A stretch of DNA of 41,606 nucleotides from assembly GCF_009761815.1 (NCBI RefSeq), contig NZ_RWIN01000112.1, forward strand, positions 1-41,606, read 5' to 3'. The DNA is from Pseudomonas sp. PB120. Its GTDB lineage: Bacteria; Pseudomonadota; Gammaproteobacteria; Pseudomonadales; Pseudomonadaceae. Under the pieces are notes generated by a model. That model was not told where the DNA came from. It ran no database searches and saw only the letters and a program-made list of their open reading frames with translations. The stretch's first letter is position 1, and each line of letters opens with the position of its first letter. Below are positions 8,519-16,836 of the stretch, piece by piece. The position numbers and the translations under genes are program-made.

Positions 8519-8649
8519 TGTGGCGAGGGAGCTTGCTCCCGCTCGGCTGCGTAGCAGCCGCAAAACCATGCGCCGCGTCCTGTCTGAACGGACGCGGTCA
8601 TTGATTGGGGCCGCTTCGCGGCCCAGCGGGAGCAAGCTCCCTCGCCACA
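8519..8649. repeat. REP inverted pair, subfamily B
   Basis: TGTGGCGAGGGAGCTTGCTC at the left is inverted at the right end (GAGCAAGCTCCCTCGCCACA). The inner region has GCTCGGCTGCGTAGCAGCC and GCCGCTTCGCGGC. It separates the binding-protein gene from the permease genes inside one transporter operon, a position where REPs can give different expression of the upstream gene by stabilising its mRNA end. Confidence 0.88.
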
Positions 8650-8699
8650 GGTTTTGCCGAATCTCAGTCTTGCTGCTTTCCATTGACGAGACCCTTGCT

Positions 8700-9608
8700 A
8701 TGGAACACCAACCTTTGACCCATCCGGTCAGCGCCGTTGTTACGCGCTCGCGCCGGGGTGTTTCGCCGACGACGCGCGCCTGGTTTTTCCTCTCGCCGTC
8801 GATGCTGTTTCTCGGCGTACTGATTGCCGCCAGCCTGCTGGTACTGCGCATGAGCGTCGGCACCAAAGGCGCGGAATGGTCTGGCTTCAGCCTGGCCAGT
8901 TATGCCCAGTTGCTGGAACCGTATTACCTCAAATCCTTGCTGCTGACCTTGCGCCTGGCGCTGATCAGCGCAGTGATCGCCGTGGTGCTGGCGATCCCGG
9001 TGGCCTACACCATGTCGCGGTTGACCTCCCCGTTCGTGCGCCGGATCTTCCTGGCCGCCGTGTTGTTGCCGTTGCTGGTCAACCTGCTGCTGCAAAGCTA
9101 CGGCTGGCTGGTGATTCTCGGTCCGGGCGGAATGCTCAACCAGGCGCTGATGGGCCTGGGCCTAATCAAGCGACCGATCATGCTGCTGTACAACCAGAAC
9201 GGCGTGTTGATGGGCCTGGTGCAAACCGCGTTCCCGTTGGCCGTGCTGCCGATTGCCAGCGCCATGCGCGGCGTCGCCCGTACCTACGAAGAAGCCGCCG
9301 CCACCCTGGGCGCCAGTCGCCTGCAGGTGTTCCGCCAGGTGGTGCTGCCGATGAGCTTTCCGGGGATCATCACCGGTGCGACGTTGGTGTTCGCCTACAA
9401 CGCCAGCAGCTTTGTGGTGCCGTTGCTGCTCGGTGGCCGTCGCGTGCCGATGCTGGCGGTGATGGTGCATGACCAGATCGCCCCGCTGATGAACTGGCCC
9501 GCCGCGTCCGCCGCCGGTGTGGTGCTGATTGTCACCACGCTGGCGATCATGACCTTGTCCGAATACATCACTGGCCGTCGTCGGCGCATGCTGGAGGCTT
9601 CCCAATGA
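8700..9608 (+). CDS. ABC transporter permease (PotB-like)
   Basis: A 302-residue inner-membrane protein. The start at 8700 is taken because the frame upstream is REP sequence. About six transmembrane segments are visible, the first at about residues 32-52 (FFLSPSMLFLGVLIAASLLVL). The cytoplasmic EAA loop that contacts the ATPase is EEAAATLGASRLQVFRQVVL, near residues 198-217. Type I permease of the spermidine/putrescine class. Its stop overlaps the start of the next permease. Confidence 0.92.
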   Translation: MEHQPLTHPVSAVVTRSRRGVSPTTRAWFFLSPSMLFLGVLIAASLLVLRMSVGTKGAEWSGFSLASYAQLLEPYYLKSLLLTLRLALISAVIAVVLAIPVAYTMSRLTSPFVRRIFLAAVLLPLLVNLLLQSYGWLVILGPGGMLNQALMGLGLIKRPIMLLYNQNGVLMGLVQTAFPLAVLPIASAMRGVARTYEEAAATLGASRLQVFRQVVLPMSFPGIITGATLVFAYNASSFVVPLLLGGRRVPMLAVMVHDQIAPLMNWPAASAAGVVLIVTTLAIMTLSEYITGRRRRMLEASQ

Positions 9609-10453
9609 GCACCCTGACCAAGAAGCGTCATTCGCTGCTGCCCGGCGAAACCGGCAAGTTCGCCGGCGTACTGTCCGGCTTCATCCTGCTGCTGGCGGTG
9701 TTGCCGATCCTGACCATGATCGTGATGTCGTTCAGCGGTTCGTCGAACCTCGACTTCCCGCCGAGCAGCTACAGCCTGCAATGGTACAAAGCCGCCTGGC
9801 ACACCTTTGTCTCGCCGGACTCCAGCGATGTGCTGAGCCTTGGCAAAGCCATGACCACCAGCCTGATGGTGTCGTGCCTGACCATGGTCTTCGCCACGAT
9901 CATCGCCGTACCGGCGGCGTATGCGCTGACCCGTTGCGAGTTCCGTGGCAAAGCCGTGGCGCTGCAACTGATGTCACTGCCACTGGTGTTTCCGATGGTG
10001 GTGTTGGGCCTGGCGTTGCTGCTGGTGTTCGACAGCCTGCCATTCCAGATGACCACTTCGCGTCTGGTGATTGCCCACGTGATCCTGGCGCTGCCGTTCG
10101 TGGTGAAAAACTGCACCGCGGCCATGTTGTCCATCGGCAGCGAAGTCGAAGAGGCTGCGCAAATGCTCGGTGCCTCGCCGACCCGGGCGATTATCGATGT
10201 GGTGGTACCGTTGATGAAGTCGGGGATCCTGGCCGGCATGCTGCTGGCGTTCATCGTCTCGTTCAACGAATTCACCGTGACCTATTTCCTCTACACCATC
10301 GATGTCATGACCGTGCCGATCTGGATGTACAGCCGCACCGTGTCATCGCTCGACCCCACCGTATTTTCGTTTGCCGTGCTGATCGTGCTGATCGACTTCG
10401 TCCTGATCTGGGCGCTGGAGAAGCTGGTCGGTGAAGGTGGCGTTTCGTTCTGA
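9605..10453 (+). CDS. ABC transporter permease (PotC-like)
   Basis: A 282-residue inner-membrane protein starting in an ATGA overlap with the first permease, with GGAGG seven bases upstream. It has about six transmembrane segments, a periplasmic loop with FSGSSNLDFPPSSYSLQWY typical of PotC, and the EAA loop EEAAQMLGASPTRAIIDVVV near residues 182-201. It forms the permease heterodimer with the preceding product. Confidence 0.92.
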   Translation: MSTLTKKRHSLLPGETGKFAGVLSGFILLLAVLPILTMIVMSFSGSSNLDFPPSSYSLQWYKAAWHTFVSPDSSDVLSLGKAMTTSLMVSCLTMVFATIIAVPAAYALTRCEFRGKAVALQLMSLPLVFPMVVLGLALLLVFDSLPFQMTTSRLVIAHVILALPFVVKNCTAAMLSIGSEVEEAAQMLGASPTRAIIDVVVPLMKSGILAGMLLAFIVSFNEFTVTYFLYTIDVMTVPIWMYSRTVSSLDPTVFSFAVLIVLIDFVLIWALEKLVGEGGVSF

Positions 10454-10471
10454 TTTCTTGAGGTGATTCAT

Positions 10472-11527
10472 ATGTCTGGTCTGATTCTGGAAAACGTCGA
10501 GAAACATTACGGCTCGGCCTGCGCGGTAAAGGATGTAAACCTGCATTTGCCGGAAGGCAAACTGGTGTGTTTCCTCGGTCCTTCGGGCTGCGGCAAAACC
10601 ACCTTGCTGCGGATGATTGCCGGGCTCGAAACCCTGACCGGCGGCGAGATTCGCCTGGACGGCGAAGACATCGGCCATACCCCGGCGCACGAGCGCAACT
10701 TCGGCATGGTGTTTCAGTCCCTGGCGTTGTTTCCGCACATGACGGTGGGGGAGAACATCGCCTACCCGTTGAAACTGCGCGGCGTCAGCAAGGCTGACCA
10801 GCACAAGCGCGTGGTGGAATTGCTCGAACTGATTCAGCTGCAGGAAATGATTGATCGCCCGGTGGCGAAACTCTCGGGCGGTCAACGCCAGCGCGTGGCG
10901 ATTGCCCGGGCGATTGCCTCACGCCCGAAAATCCTGCTGCTCGACGAACCGCTGTCGGCGCTGGATGCCAAGCTGCGGGAATCGATGCAGGTGGAAATCC
11001 GTCAGCTGCAGCAACGCTTGAACATCACCACCATCATGGTGACCCACGACCAGCGTGAAGCCATGACCATGGCGGACATCGTGGTGGTGCTGGGCGAGCA
11101 TCGGGTGCAGCAGGTGGGCACGCCGATCGAGATTTACCGGCACCCGGCCAACGAGTTTGTCGCGGACTTCATCGGTTCGGGCAACATCTTCCCGGCCACC
11201 GCGCTGGGCAATGGCAAGGTGGGCTTGCCGGGTGGCGATGCACTGGAAGTGCCGATCTGCAGCAGCATTGTGGCCGGCGAGAAAGTGAAGATGCTGATCC
11301 GCCCTGAAGACCTGCAACTGTCGCATCCGCAGGCGACGGCGGGTAACCGCTTGCTGGGCAAGGTGACGTTCGTGCGTGATATCGGCGCGACGATCGAGAC
11401 GACCGTGGAATGTTCCGGTGTGTCGTTTACCGCGTTGAGCACACCGTGCCAAGGGTTTGGGCTGAGCATCGGCAACCCGGTGTCGGTGACCTTGCCGGCC
11501 GAGGCGTGCCGCGTACTGGGCGCCTGA
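10472..11527 (+). CDS. ABC transporter ATP-binding protein (PotA-like)
   Basis: A 351-residue ATPase. Walker A GPSGCGKTT (about residue 36), signature LSGGQRQRVA (about 133), Walker B ILLLDEPLSALD, and the H-loop in MVTHDQ are all present. The last hundred residues are a TOBE-type regulatory domain. The ATG at 10472 is preferred to an in-frame GTG at 10463 because GAGGTGA lies at suitable distance. It energises the importer encoded by the three preceding genes and closes the operon. Confidence 0.94.
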   Translation: MSGLILENVEKHYGSACAVKDVNLHLPEGKLVCFLGPSGCGKTTLLRMIAGLETLTGGEIRLDGEDIGHTPAHERNFGMVFQSLALFPHMTVGENIAYPLKLRGVSKADQHKRVVELLELIQLQEMIDRPVAKLSGGQRQRVAIARAIASRPKILLLDEPLSALDAKLRESMQVEIRQLQQRLNITTIMVTHDQREAMTMADIVVVLGEHRVQQVGTPIEIYRHPANEFVADFIGSGNIFPATALGNGKVGLPGGDALEVPICSSIVAGEKVKMLIRPEDLQLSHPQATAGNRLLGKVTFVRDIGATIETTVECSGVSFTALSTPCQGFGLSIGNPVSVTLPAEACRVLGA

Positions 11528-11552
11528 TCCGGATTTGATGGTGGCCTTGCTG

Positions 11553-11767
11553 GCGCCATCGCGAGCAGGCTCGCTCCCACAGGTGACCTTGGGCGTTCAC
11601 AGATGTTGTGTTCACTGGAGATCCAATGTGGGAGGTGCGCCGCGACTCAGCGCCTGACTGACTGGCCTGTTCGCGAGCAGGCTCGCTCCCACAGGTGACC
11701 TTGGGTGTTCACAGATGTTGTGTTCACTGGAGATCCAATGTGGGAGTGAGCCTGCTCGCGATGAGGC
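11553..11767. repeat. Tandemly duplicated REP unit, subfamily C
   Basis: A 76-base unit beginning TCGCGAGCAGGCTCGCTCCC is present at 11559-11634 and again at 11671-11746, offset 112 bases, with one mismatch seen (GGGCG versus GGGTG). The second copy continues into an inverted half-site (GAGCCTGCTCGCGATGAGG), the first into unrelated sequence. The block separates the ABC operon from the convergent AraC gene. Confidence 0.85.
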
Positions 11768-11791
11768 CGGCACAATCCACACAAATTTCAG

Positions 11792-12721
11792 CTAGACCGT
11801 CAACCGCAACCGCGCCAGATCCCGCAGCGGTGGTGCGCCGAACAATCGGCTGTATTCACGACTGAACTGCGAAGGGCTTTCATACCCCACGCGATACCCC
11901 GCCGCCGACGCTTCCAGTCCTTCCGCCAGCATCAATCGCCGCGCTTCCTGCAACCGCAACTGCTTCTGATACTGCAACGGGCTCATCGCCGTCATCGCCT
12001 TGAACCGGTGATGCAGGGTCGACACGCTCAGGTTCACTTCCTTCGCCAGATCATCAATGCGCAGCGGCTGCTCATAGTTGCCGTTCAGCCATTTGATCGC
12101 CTGGCTGATGCGATGGCTCTGGCTATTGGCGATAGCGATTTCATACAGCCGATGCCCCTGCGGACTGCGCAACAACCGATAGAGAATCTCCCGACGAATC
12201 AGTGGTGCGAGCATCGCGATGTCTTTCGGTGTGTCCAGCAAACGGGCCAGGCGCAGCACGGCGTCGAGCATCGCGCTGTCGATCCGTTCGACATACAGGC
12301 CGCGCCCGGTAGGACGGGGCGGCACGCCAAGCGGGCCGGCGTCGGCAATCAGCGCGGTGATTTCTGCCGGATCGATGTCCAGCCGCACCGCCAGGATCGG
12401 ATTTTCAGAGGTGACATTCACCACCCGCCCGCTCAGCGGCATCGAGACCGAGACCACCAGGTAATTCAGCGGATCGTAGTTGAAATATTCATCCGCCAGC
12501 CGCACCTCTTTGCGCCCCTGGGCCATGATGCACAGGGCCGGTTGCGCCAGCGTCGGGGCAAAATCATGGGACTGACTGTGGCGCGACATGAACAGCGAGC
12601 CGATGGCGGTCGCATAACTGCCATCCTCCTGCGTGTTGCGGCGGATGATGGCGGCCAGTTCCGCGCGCTGTTTCTCCATGTCGGTGTCCAGCGGGGCTTG
12701 GAATTGATCGAGCGACGACAT
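11792..12721 (-). CDS. AraC-family transcriptional regulator
   Basis: A 309-residue protein. The N-terminal part (about residues 20-190) resembles the AraC-type N-terminal cupin-like domain often found in this Pseudomonas group (HSFAPTL-like HDFAPTLAQPALCIMAQG). The C-terminal 100 residues contain two helix-turn-helix motifs (IDDLAKEVNLSVSTLHHRFK and AAGYRVGYESPSQFSREYSR). I take the second ATG (12721) because GAGG is nine bases upstream; the ATG at 12730 would abut it. The target is unknown; the divergent gene at 13057 is 335 bases away and is a candidate. Confidence 0.9.
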   Translation of the reverse strand: MSSLDQFQAPLDTDMEKQRAELAAIIRRNTQEDGSYATAIGSLFMSRHSQSHDFAPTLAQPALCIMAQGRKEVRLADEYFNYDPLNYLVVSVSMPLSGRVVNVTSENPILAVRLDIDPAEITALIADAGPLGVPPRPTGRGLYVERIDSAMLDAVLRLARLLDTPKDIAMLAPLIRREILYRLLRSPQGHRLYEIAIANSQSHRISQAIKWLNGNYEQPLRIDDLAKEVNLSVSTLHHRFKAMTAMSPLQYQKQLRLQEARRLMLAEGLEASAAGYRVGYESPSQFSREYSRLFGAPPLRDLARLRLTV

Positions 12722-13056
12722 GCAGGGCATCCTCGGCGAAGCAATGGTAATGCGCTGAGCTTAAGTTTGTGCAAGACGAAGCGGTAGACACATCCTGCCT
12801 CAAGCTTGCCTGATTCTGCACGGGGTTGAACGATTGCACTGCCATGACAGATCCGTGCGGGGGAAACTTGCTTGAAAGTCGTGTTTCAACGCGATGGCAG
12901 TATTTACGCGGTGTTACAGCCGTGACTCGCCGCCGCGCAGGATTGTGCAAGGAGCCGACAGGAATCGACTAACCGTGCTTCTGCCGGGGCGTTTAACCTT
13001 TGATCCTGTCGCAGCCCGTCCCTTGGCTGCTACTCGAGTACCTGGGAGGGTTGAAC
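12722..13056. other. Divergent intergenic region, AraC gene / monooxygenase-like gene
   Basis: 335 bases with no convincing gene, REP or strong hairpin. A GGGAGG ribosome site precedes the gene at 13057. Promoters for both flanking genes must lie here, but no clear -35/-10 pair or AraC site stands out by eye. Confidence 0.4.
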
Positions 13057-13410
13057 ATGTCTACGCAAATCCCCGTCAGTCATATGGCATTCGTCCGCGC
13101 CCGCGCCGGACGTTCCGCCGAACTCGGTGCGCGCCTCAGTGCCCTGATAGAACCATCCCGCAGCGCCCCGGGCTGCCTGAGCTTTGCCTTGCAACACTCG
13201 CAATGCGACCCCGAATTGTGGCTGGTGTCCGGTTTCTGGACTCATCAGCAGGCGATGACGGCTTACTTCAACACCCCGGCGATGGAGATTTTTGCCGAGC
13301 TGGTGCAGGAACTGGTGGTCAATAGCCTGGACTTTCACACCTTCAAGGACGTGTCCGCCGCGCAAGCGCTCGGTCAGACCCAGTCGTGGGTACACAAAAT
13401 GGCGGGTTGA
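13057..13410 (+). CDS. Antibiotic biosynthesis monooxygenase (ABM/YgiN-like) domain protein
   Basis: A 117-residue single-domain protein with an ABM-type dimeric alpha-beta barrel pattern: VSHMAFVRARAGRSAELGARLSALIEPSRSAPGCLSFALQHS, then LWLVSGFWTHQQAMTAYFNTP. These match the strand-helix-strand order of quinol monooxygenase-like proteins. GGGAGG six bases before the ATG supports the start. The family includes cofactor-free oxygenases and many proteins of unknown role, so the reaction is not assigned. Confidence 0.8.
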   Translation: MSTQIPVSHMAFVRARAGRSAELGARLSALIEPSRSAPGCLSFALQHSQCDPELWLVSGFWTHQQAMTAYFNTPAMEIFAELVQELVVNSLDFHTFKDVSAAQALGQTQSWVHKMAG

Positions 13411-13451
13411 GGGTTTAATGGCGCAACTCTCAATCAGCCAGGATCCGCGCC

Positions 13452-13682
13452 ATGGCACGCAAAGCCTTTGATCACTTCGAAGCAGTTTCCGCTGTAGTAC
13501 CGGGCGAGGGTGGCTACCACGCCGCGATCGCTGTCAAAGCCTTGGGTGGTGCAGGGGCGCCGCGCTTCCACAAAGTCCTGGAAGGGCAAATCTTCAAGAC
13601 GGCAAACGAGGCCGATCTGGCCGCCGCCAAAGAGCTGACCCGCCTCAAGGACGTCAAAGAAGACGCCGATCTTCTGTGGTGA
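13452..13682 (+). CDS. Small conserved-type hypothetical protein
   Basis: A 76-residue protein, MARKAFDHFEAV at the start, with AGGA eight bases before the ATG. It is charged and soluble-looking, rich in Ala, Lys and Asp, with no signal peptide or membrane segment. The pattern HFEAVSAVVPGEGGYHAAIAV suggests a short beta-hairpin followed by a helical half. I do not recognise the family. It lies 41 bases after the ABM-like gene on the same strand, so they may be co-transcribed, and it ends head-on with the flavin reductase gene. Confidence 0.65.
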   Translation: MARKAFDHFEAVSAVVPGEGGYHAAIAVKALGGAGAPRFHKVLEGQIFKTANEADLAAAKELTRLKDVKEDADLLW

Positions 13683-13683
13683 A

Positions 13684-14313
13684 TTACCTTTTCGCCCCCG
13701 GGCGATACATCTTGAACAAGGCCTCAGGCCCCAGCTGGAAATAATCCGCCGGCCCGCCGCCGCGCAGAATCGGTTCTGCCGCGGCGGTGTCGTACACCCC
13801 GTCCTTCAACAGCCACTTGGCGATATGCACGGCGACCACTTCGCCCAGAATCAGCCAGCTCGGCACCACGTTCCCGTCCGCGCGCTGCAACTGAATAATC
13901 TGCGTGACCTTGCACTCGAAGGACACCGGACTTTCGGCGACCCGTGGCACCTGGATGATTTTCGACGCGACCGGCGTCAGCCCCGACAGCTCGAACTCAT
14001 TGACCTCGGGTGCGACCATCGCGCAGCTCTGGTTCATCTGCTCGGCCAGGGGACGGGTTGCCAGGTTCCAGGCGAATTCACCGGTTTGTTCGATGTTGTT
14101 CAGGCTGTCTTTGCGCCCGACGCTGGAAAACCCAATGATCGGCGGGATGTAGTTGAAGGCGTTGAAGAAGCTGTAGGGCGCCAGGTTCAACCGGCCGTGG
14201 GCGTCCTGGGAGGAAATCCAGCCAATGGGGCGCGGGCCGACGATGGCATTGAATGGGTCGTGGGGCAGGCCGTGGCCGTTGGCCGGTTCGTAGAAATGAA
14301 TGTCTTCAGCCAT
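13684..14313 (-). CDS. Flavin reductase-like FMN-binding split-barrel protein
   Basis: A 209-residue protein. The start at 14313 follows AGGAATT; the longer frame reads into a REP element. The N-terminal half has the typical flavin reductase-like sequence IVGPRPIGWISSQDAHGRLNLAPYSFFNAF, which forms the FMN phosphate-binding strand and loop. The family includes flavin:NAD(P)H reductases and other FMN-binding proteins of the DIM6/NTAB group, so either an enzyme supplying reduced flavin or an FMN-binding oxidoreductase is possible. Its convergent neighbour ends one base away. Confidence 0.85.
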   Translation of the reverse strand: MAEDIHFYEPANGHGLPHDPFNAIVGPRPIGWISSQDAHGRLNLAPYSFFNAFNYIPPIIGFSSVGRKDSLNNIEQTGEFAWNLATRPLAEQMNQSCAMVAPEVNEFELSGLTPVASKIIQVPRVAESPVSFECKVTQIIQLQRADGNVVPSWLILGEVVAVHIAKWLLKDGVYDTAAAEPILRGGGPADYFQLGPEALFKMYRPGAKR

Positions 14314-14334
14314 GGCGCAAATTCCTGGGGGGCC

Positions 14335-14434
14335 TGTAGGAGCGAGCTCGCTCGCGAAAAACGTTTGGACAACGCGTTTCTTCAGGCGGCCCACGTTATC
14401 GTTGTCATCCATCGCGAGCAAGCTCGCTCCTACA
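14335..14434. repeat. REP inverted pair, subfamily A
   Basis: TGTAGGAGCGAGCTCGCTCGCG at the left is inverted at the right as CATCGCGAGCAAGCTCGCTCCTACA. The spacer carries ACGTTATCGTTGTCATCC, a variant of the block at 1146. It lies in the divergent gap between the flavin reductase and the membrane protein. Confidence 0.85.
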
Positions 14435-14565
14435 GAAGAAATGGCGGGTGTGACAGATTTTTCATAAAGCCCCGACCTAATTTTCACTGCTTGACCTCCA
14501 GTCTGCGCGGCACCGGCCCCACCCCTTGCACATGGGCCGTCATGACCATTGGAGCTTTACCCTCG

Positions 14566-15321
14566 ATGAACAAACTTCCACAAATCACCCTGGCTTTCTG
14601 GGTGATGAAAATCTGCGCGACGACCCTGGGGGAAACCGCGGGCGACTTGCTGTCGATGACCCTCAACGTCGGTTACGCCCTCAGCTCGCTGATTCTGATC
14701 AGTGTGTTCGTGCTGACGCTGGTCACGCAACTGATGTCCAAGACCTACAAGCCCGTGCTGTACTGGATCGTGATCCTGTCGACCAGCACCGCCGGCACGA
14801 CGATGTCGGACTTCATGGACCGCACCCTCGGATTGGGCTACGCCACCGGTTCGATGATTCTGATTGCGATCCTGATCGGGATTTTTGCTGCCTGGCGCCT
14901 GAGCGGCGATTCGCTGAACGTCACCAAGGTCCAGACCTTTCGCGGCGAGATGTTCTACTGGATGGCGATTCTTTTTTCCAACACCCTGGGCACGGCGCTG
15001 GGCGATTACCTGGCCGACGATTCGGGGCTGGGCTTTGCCGGTGGCGCGCTGCTGATTGGCTCGACCATTGCGGTCGTGGTGCTGTTGAAGTACTTCACCA
15101 AAATCTCTTCGGTGCTATTGTTCTGGTTGGCGTTTGTGCTGACCCGGCCATTCGGCGCGACACTGGGTGACTTTCTGACCAAGCCCCATGAGAAGGGTGG
15201 TCTGGATTTCGGCACCATTGGTTCGTCGTTGGTGCTGGCGGGGATTCTGGTGGTACTGATTGCGGGGGCTTCTTACGTGCAGGGCAAGTACGCGAAGCAG
15301 ACGGCTGCCGAGTTGACCTGA
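14566..15321 (+). CDS. COG4705-like integral membrane protein with four internal repeats
   Basis: A 251-residue, very hydrophobic protein with about eight transmembrane segments. Four copies of a short element built around [TS]-x-[GS]-x-x-x-[GS]-D occur at regular spacing: TTLGETAGDLL, TTMSDFMDRTLGLGYATGS, NTLGTALGDYLADDSGLGFAGG and ATLGDFLTKP. Each is followed by a hydrophobic helix, so the protein looks built from four two-helix units. A start at 14566 is supported by GGAG; an in-frame ATG at 14542 is an alternative. I know this as an uncharacterised membrane family (COG4705). The buried acidic Asp/Glu residues hint at cation transport, which is inference. Confidence 0.8.
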   Translation: MNKLPQITLAFWVMKICATTLGETAGDLLSMTLNVGYALSSLILISVFVLTLVTQLMSKTYKPVLYWIVILSTSTAGTTMSDFMDRTLGLGYATGSMILIAILIGIFAAWRLSGDSLNVTKVQTFRGEMFYWMAILFSNTLGTALGDYLADDSGLGFAGGALLIGSTIAVVVLLKYFTKISSVLLFWLAFVLTRPFGATLGDFLTKPHEKGGLDFGTIGSSLVLAGILVVLIAGASYVQGKYAKQTAAELT

Positions 15322-15338
15322 TACCGAGGCGCGGCCTT

Positions 15339-15428
15339 CGCGAGCAAGCTCGCTCCTACAGTTCGATGTCGTTCACATGCTTTGTGATCGACTCAACCCT
15401 GTAGGAGCGAGCTTGCTCGCGATGAGGC
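15339..15428. repeat. REP inverted pair, subfamily A
   Basis: TCGCGAGCAAGCTCGCTCCTACAG and the inverted CTGTAGGAGCGAGCTTGCTCGCGA flank a 40-base spacer. It lies between the convergent membrane-protein and MFS genes. Here the outward orientation of the half-sites is the reverse of the elements at 1073 and 20216. Confidence 0.85.
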
Positions 15429-15454
15429 CATTCAAGCCACCATCAAAGCGACGG

Positions 15455-16774
15455 TCAGTCCGTCTCGATCCGCGAATGCTTGCGGGTGTCTTTCATGGTG
15501 ACGTACACCAGCAACGACACCGCAATACACGCCGTGACATACCAGTAGTAACCGGTTTCCATGCCGATGCTCTTGAACCACAGCGCGATGTATTCCGCGG
15601 TGCCGCCAAAGATCGACACGGTCAACGCGTACGGCAGGCCGACGCCCAGTGCACGGATTTCGGTCGGGAACAGTTCGGCTTTGACCACCGCGTTGATCGA
15701 GGTGTAGCCGCTGACGATGATCAGCGCCGCCATGATCAGGAAGAACGCACCCCACCAGCTCTGGACGGTGTGCAGGGTGGTCAGGATCGGCACAGTGAAC
15801 AGCGTGCCCAGAATGCCGAAGGCGATCAGGATCGGCCGGCGACCGACCTTGTCCGACAGCCCGCCCACCAGCGGTTGCAGGCACATGAACAGGAACAGCG
15901 TGGCTGCCGAAATGGTGGTGGAGTCGGAGATGCTCATGCCGACGGTGTTCACCAGGTATTTCTGCATGTACGTGGTGTAGGTGTAGAACGCCAGCGTGCC
16001 GCCCATGGTCAGGCCGACCACGGTCATCAGTTCCTTCGGATGACGCAGCAAGGTGCGCATCGCGCTTTCCTTGGCTTTCTCTTTCTTCACGAACGATTCG
16101 GTTTCTTCCATGCCACGACGCAGGTAGAGCGCGACGATTGCACACAGTGCGCCGATGGCGAACGGGATGCGCCAGCCCCAATCGTACAGTTGCTCGGTGG
16201 TCAGGGTCTGTTGCAGCACGATCAATACCGCCAGGGCGATGAGCTGGCCGGAGATCAGGGTCACGTACTGGAAGCTGGAGTAGAAGCCGCGACGTTCCTT
16301 GGTCGCCATCTCGCTGAGGTAGGTCGCCGAGGTGCCGTACTCGCCACCGACCGACAGGCCTTGCAGCAAACGCGCGAACACCAGCAGGATCGGCGCGCCG
16401 ATACCGATGGTTTCGTAACCCGGACTCAGGGCGATCAGCAGGGAGCCGAAGCACATCAGATAGACCGAGGCCATCAACGCGCTTTTGCGACCGGCACGGT
16501 CCGCGTACAGGCCCATGAGCCAGCCACCGATCGGGCGCATCAGGAAGCCCACGGCGAAGATCGCAGCGGTGTTCAGCAGTTGTGCGGTGGTGTCGCCTTT
16601 GGGGAAAAAGGCCTTGGCGAAGTACAGGGAAAAGGCCGCGTAGACATACCAGTCATACCACTCGACCATGTTGCCGACGGAGCCGCTGAAGATCGATTTG
16701 ATACGGCTTGAAGTGGTTCTTTCTTTGGCGGGCACGGCAGCCGACCCAAGGGGCAGGGCGTTGGAGTTATCCAT
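15455..16774 (-). CDS. MFS transporter, MHS family (2-oxoglutarate/dicarboxylate permease-like)
   Basis: A 439-residue inner-membrane protein with 12 predicted helices. It opens with the metabolite:H+ symporter pattern GNMVEWYDWYVYAAFSLYFA and carries MRPIGGWLMGLYADRAGRK between helices 2 and 3 (the MFS GxLaDrxGRk motif), LQGLSVGGEYGTSATYLSE in helix 4, and GLSDKVGRRP in the central loop. This subgroup includes KgtP and PcaT, proton symporters for 2-oxoglutarate and related acids. The gene is preceded by a sigma-54 promoter and two palindromes and followed upstream by a sigma-54 response regulator and kinase resembling MifR/MifS, which in P. aeruginosa are needed for 2-oxoglutarate use. A 12-bp palindrome (16776-16787) overlaps its ribosome site. 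Confidence 0.9.
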   Translation of the reverse strand: MDNSNALPLGSAAVPAKERTTSSRIKSIFSGSVGNMVEWYDWYVYAAFSLYFAKAFFPKGDTTAQLLNTAAIFAVGFLMRPIGGWLMGLYADRAGRKSALMASVYLMCFGSLLIALSPGYETIGIGAPILLVFARLLQGLSVGGEYGTSATYLSEMATKERRGFYSSFQYVTLISGQLIALAVLIVLQQTLTTEQLYDWGWRIPFAIGALCAIVALYLRRGMEETESFVKKEKAKESAMRTLLRHPKELMTVVGLTMGGTLAFYTYTTYMQKYLVNTVGMSISDSTTISAATLFLFMCLQPLVGGLSDKVGRRPILIAFGILGTLFTVPILTTLHTVQSWWGAFFLIMAALIIVSGYTSINAVVKAELFPTEIRALGVGLPYALTVSIFGGTAEYIALWFKSIGMETGYYWYVTACIAVSLLVYVTMKDTRKHSRIETD

Positions 16775-16775
16775 T

Positions 16776-16787
16776 GAAGGATCCTTC
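16776..16787 (-). promoter_or_regulatory. Palindrome over the ribosome site of the MFS gene
   Basis: GAAGGATCCTTC is a perfect 12-base palindrome whose AAGGAT is the Shine-Dalgarno of the transporter, ending two bases before the ATG. It might weaken ribosome access or be coincidental. Confidence 0.3.
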
Positions 16788-16836
16788 GTTTAATTGTTTT
16801 TGTGGAGCGCGTTTAAACGCAGCCTGCGGGGGCTAT

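Noticed and set aside
13825..14565. Long N-terminal extension of the COG4705-like gene
   Set aside because: The extension is antisense to the flavin reductase and reads through a REP pair; the membrane protein begins at the ribosome-site-supported ATG at 14566.
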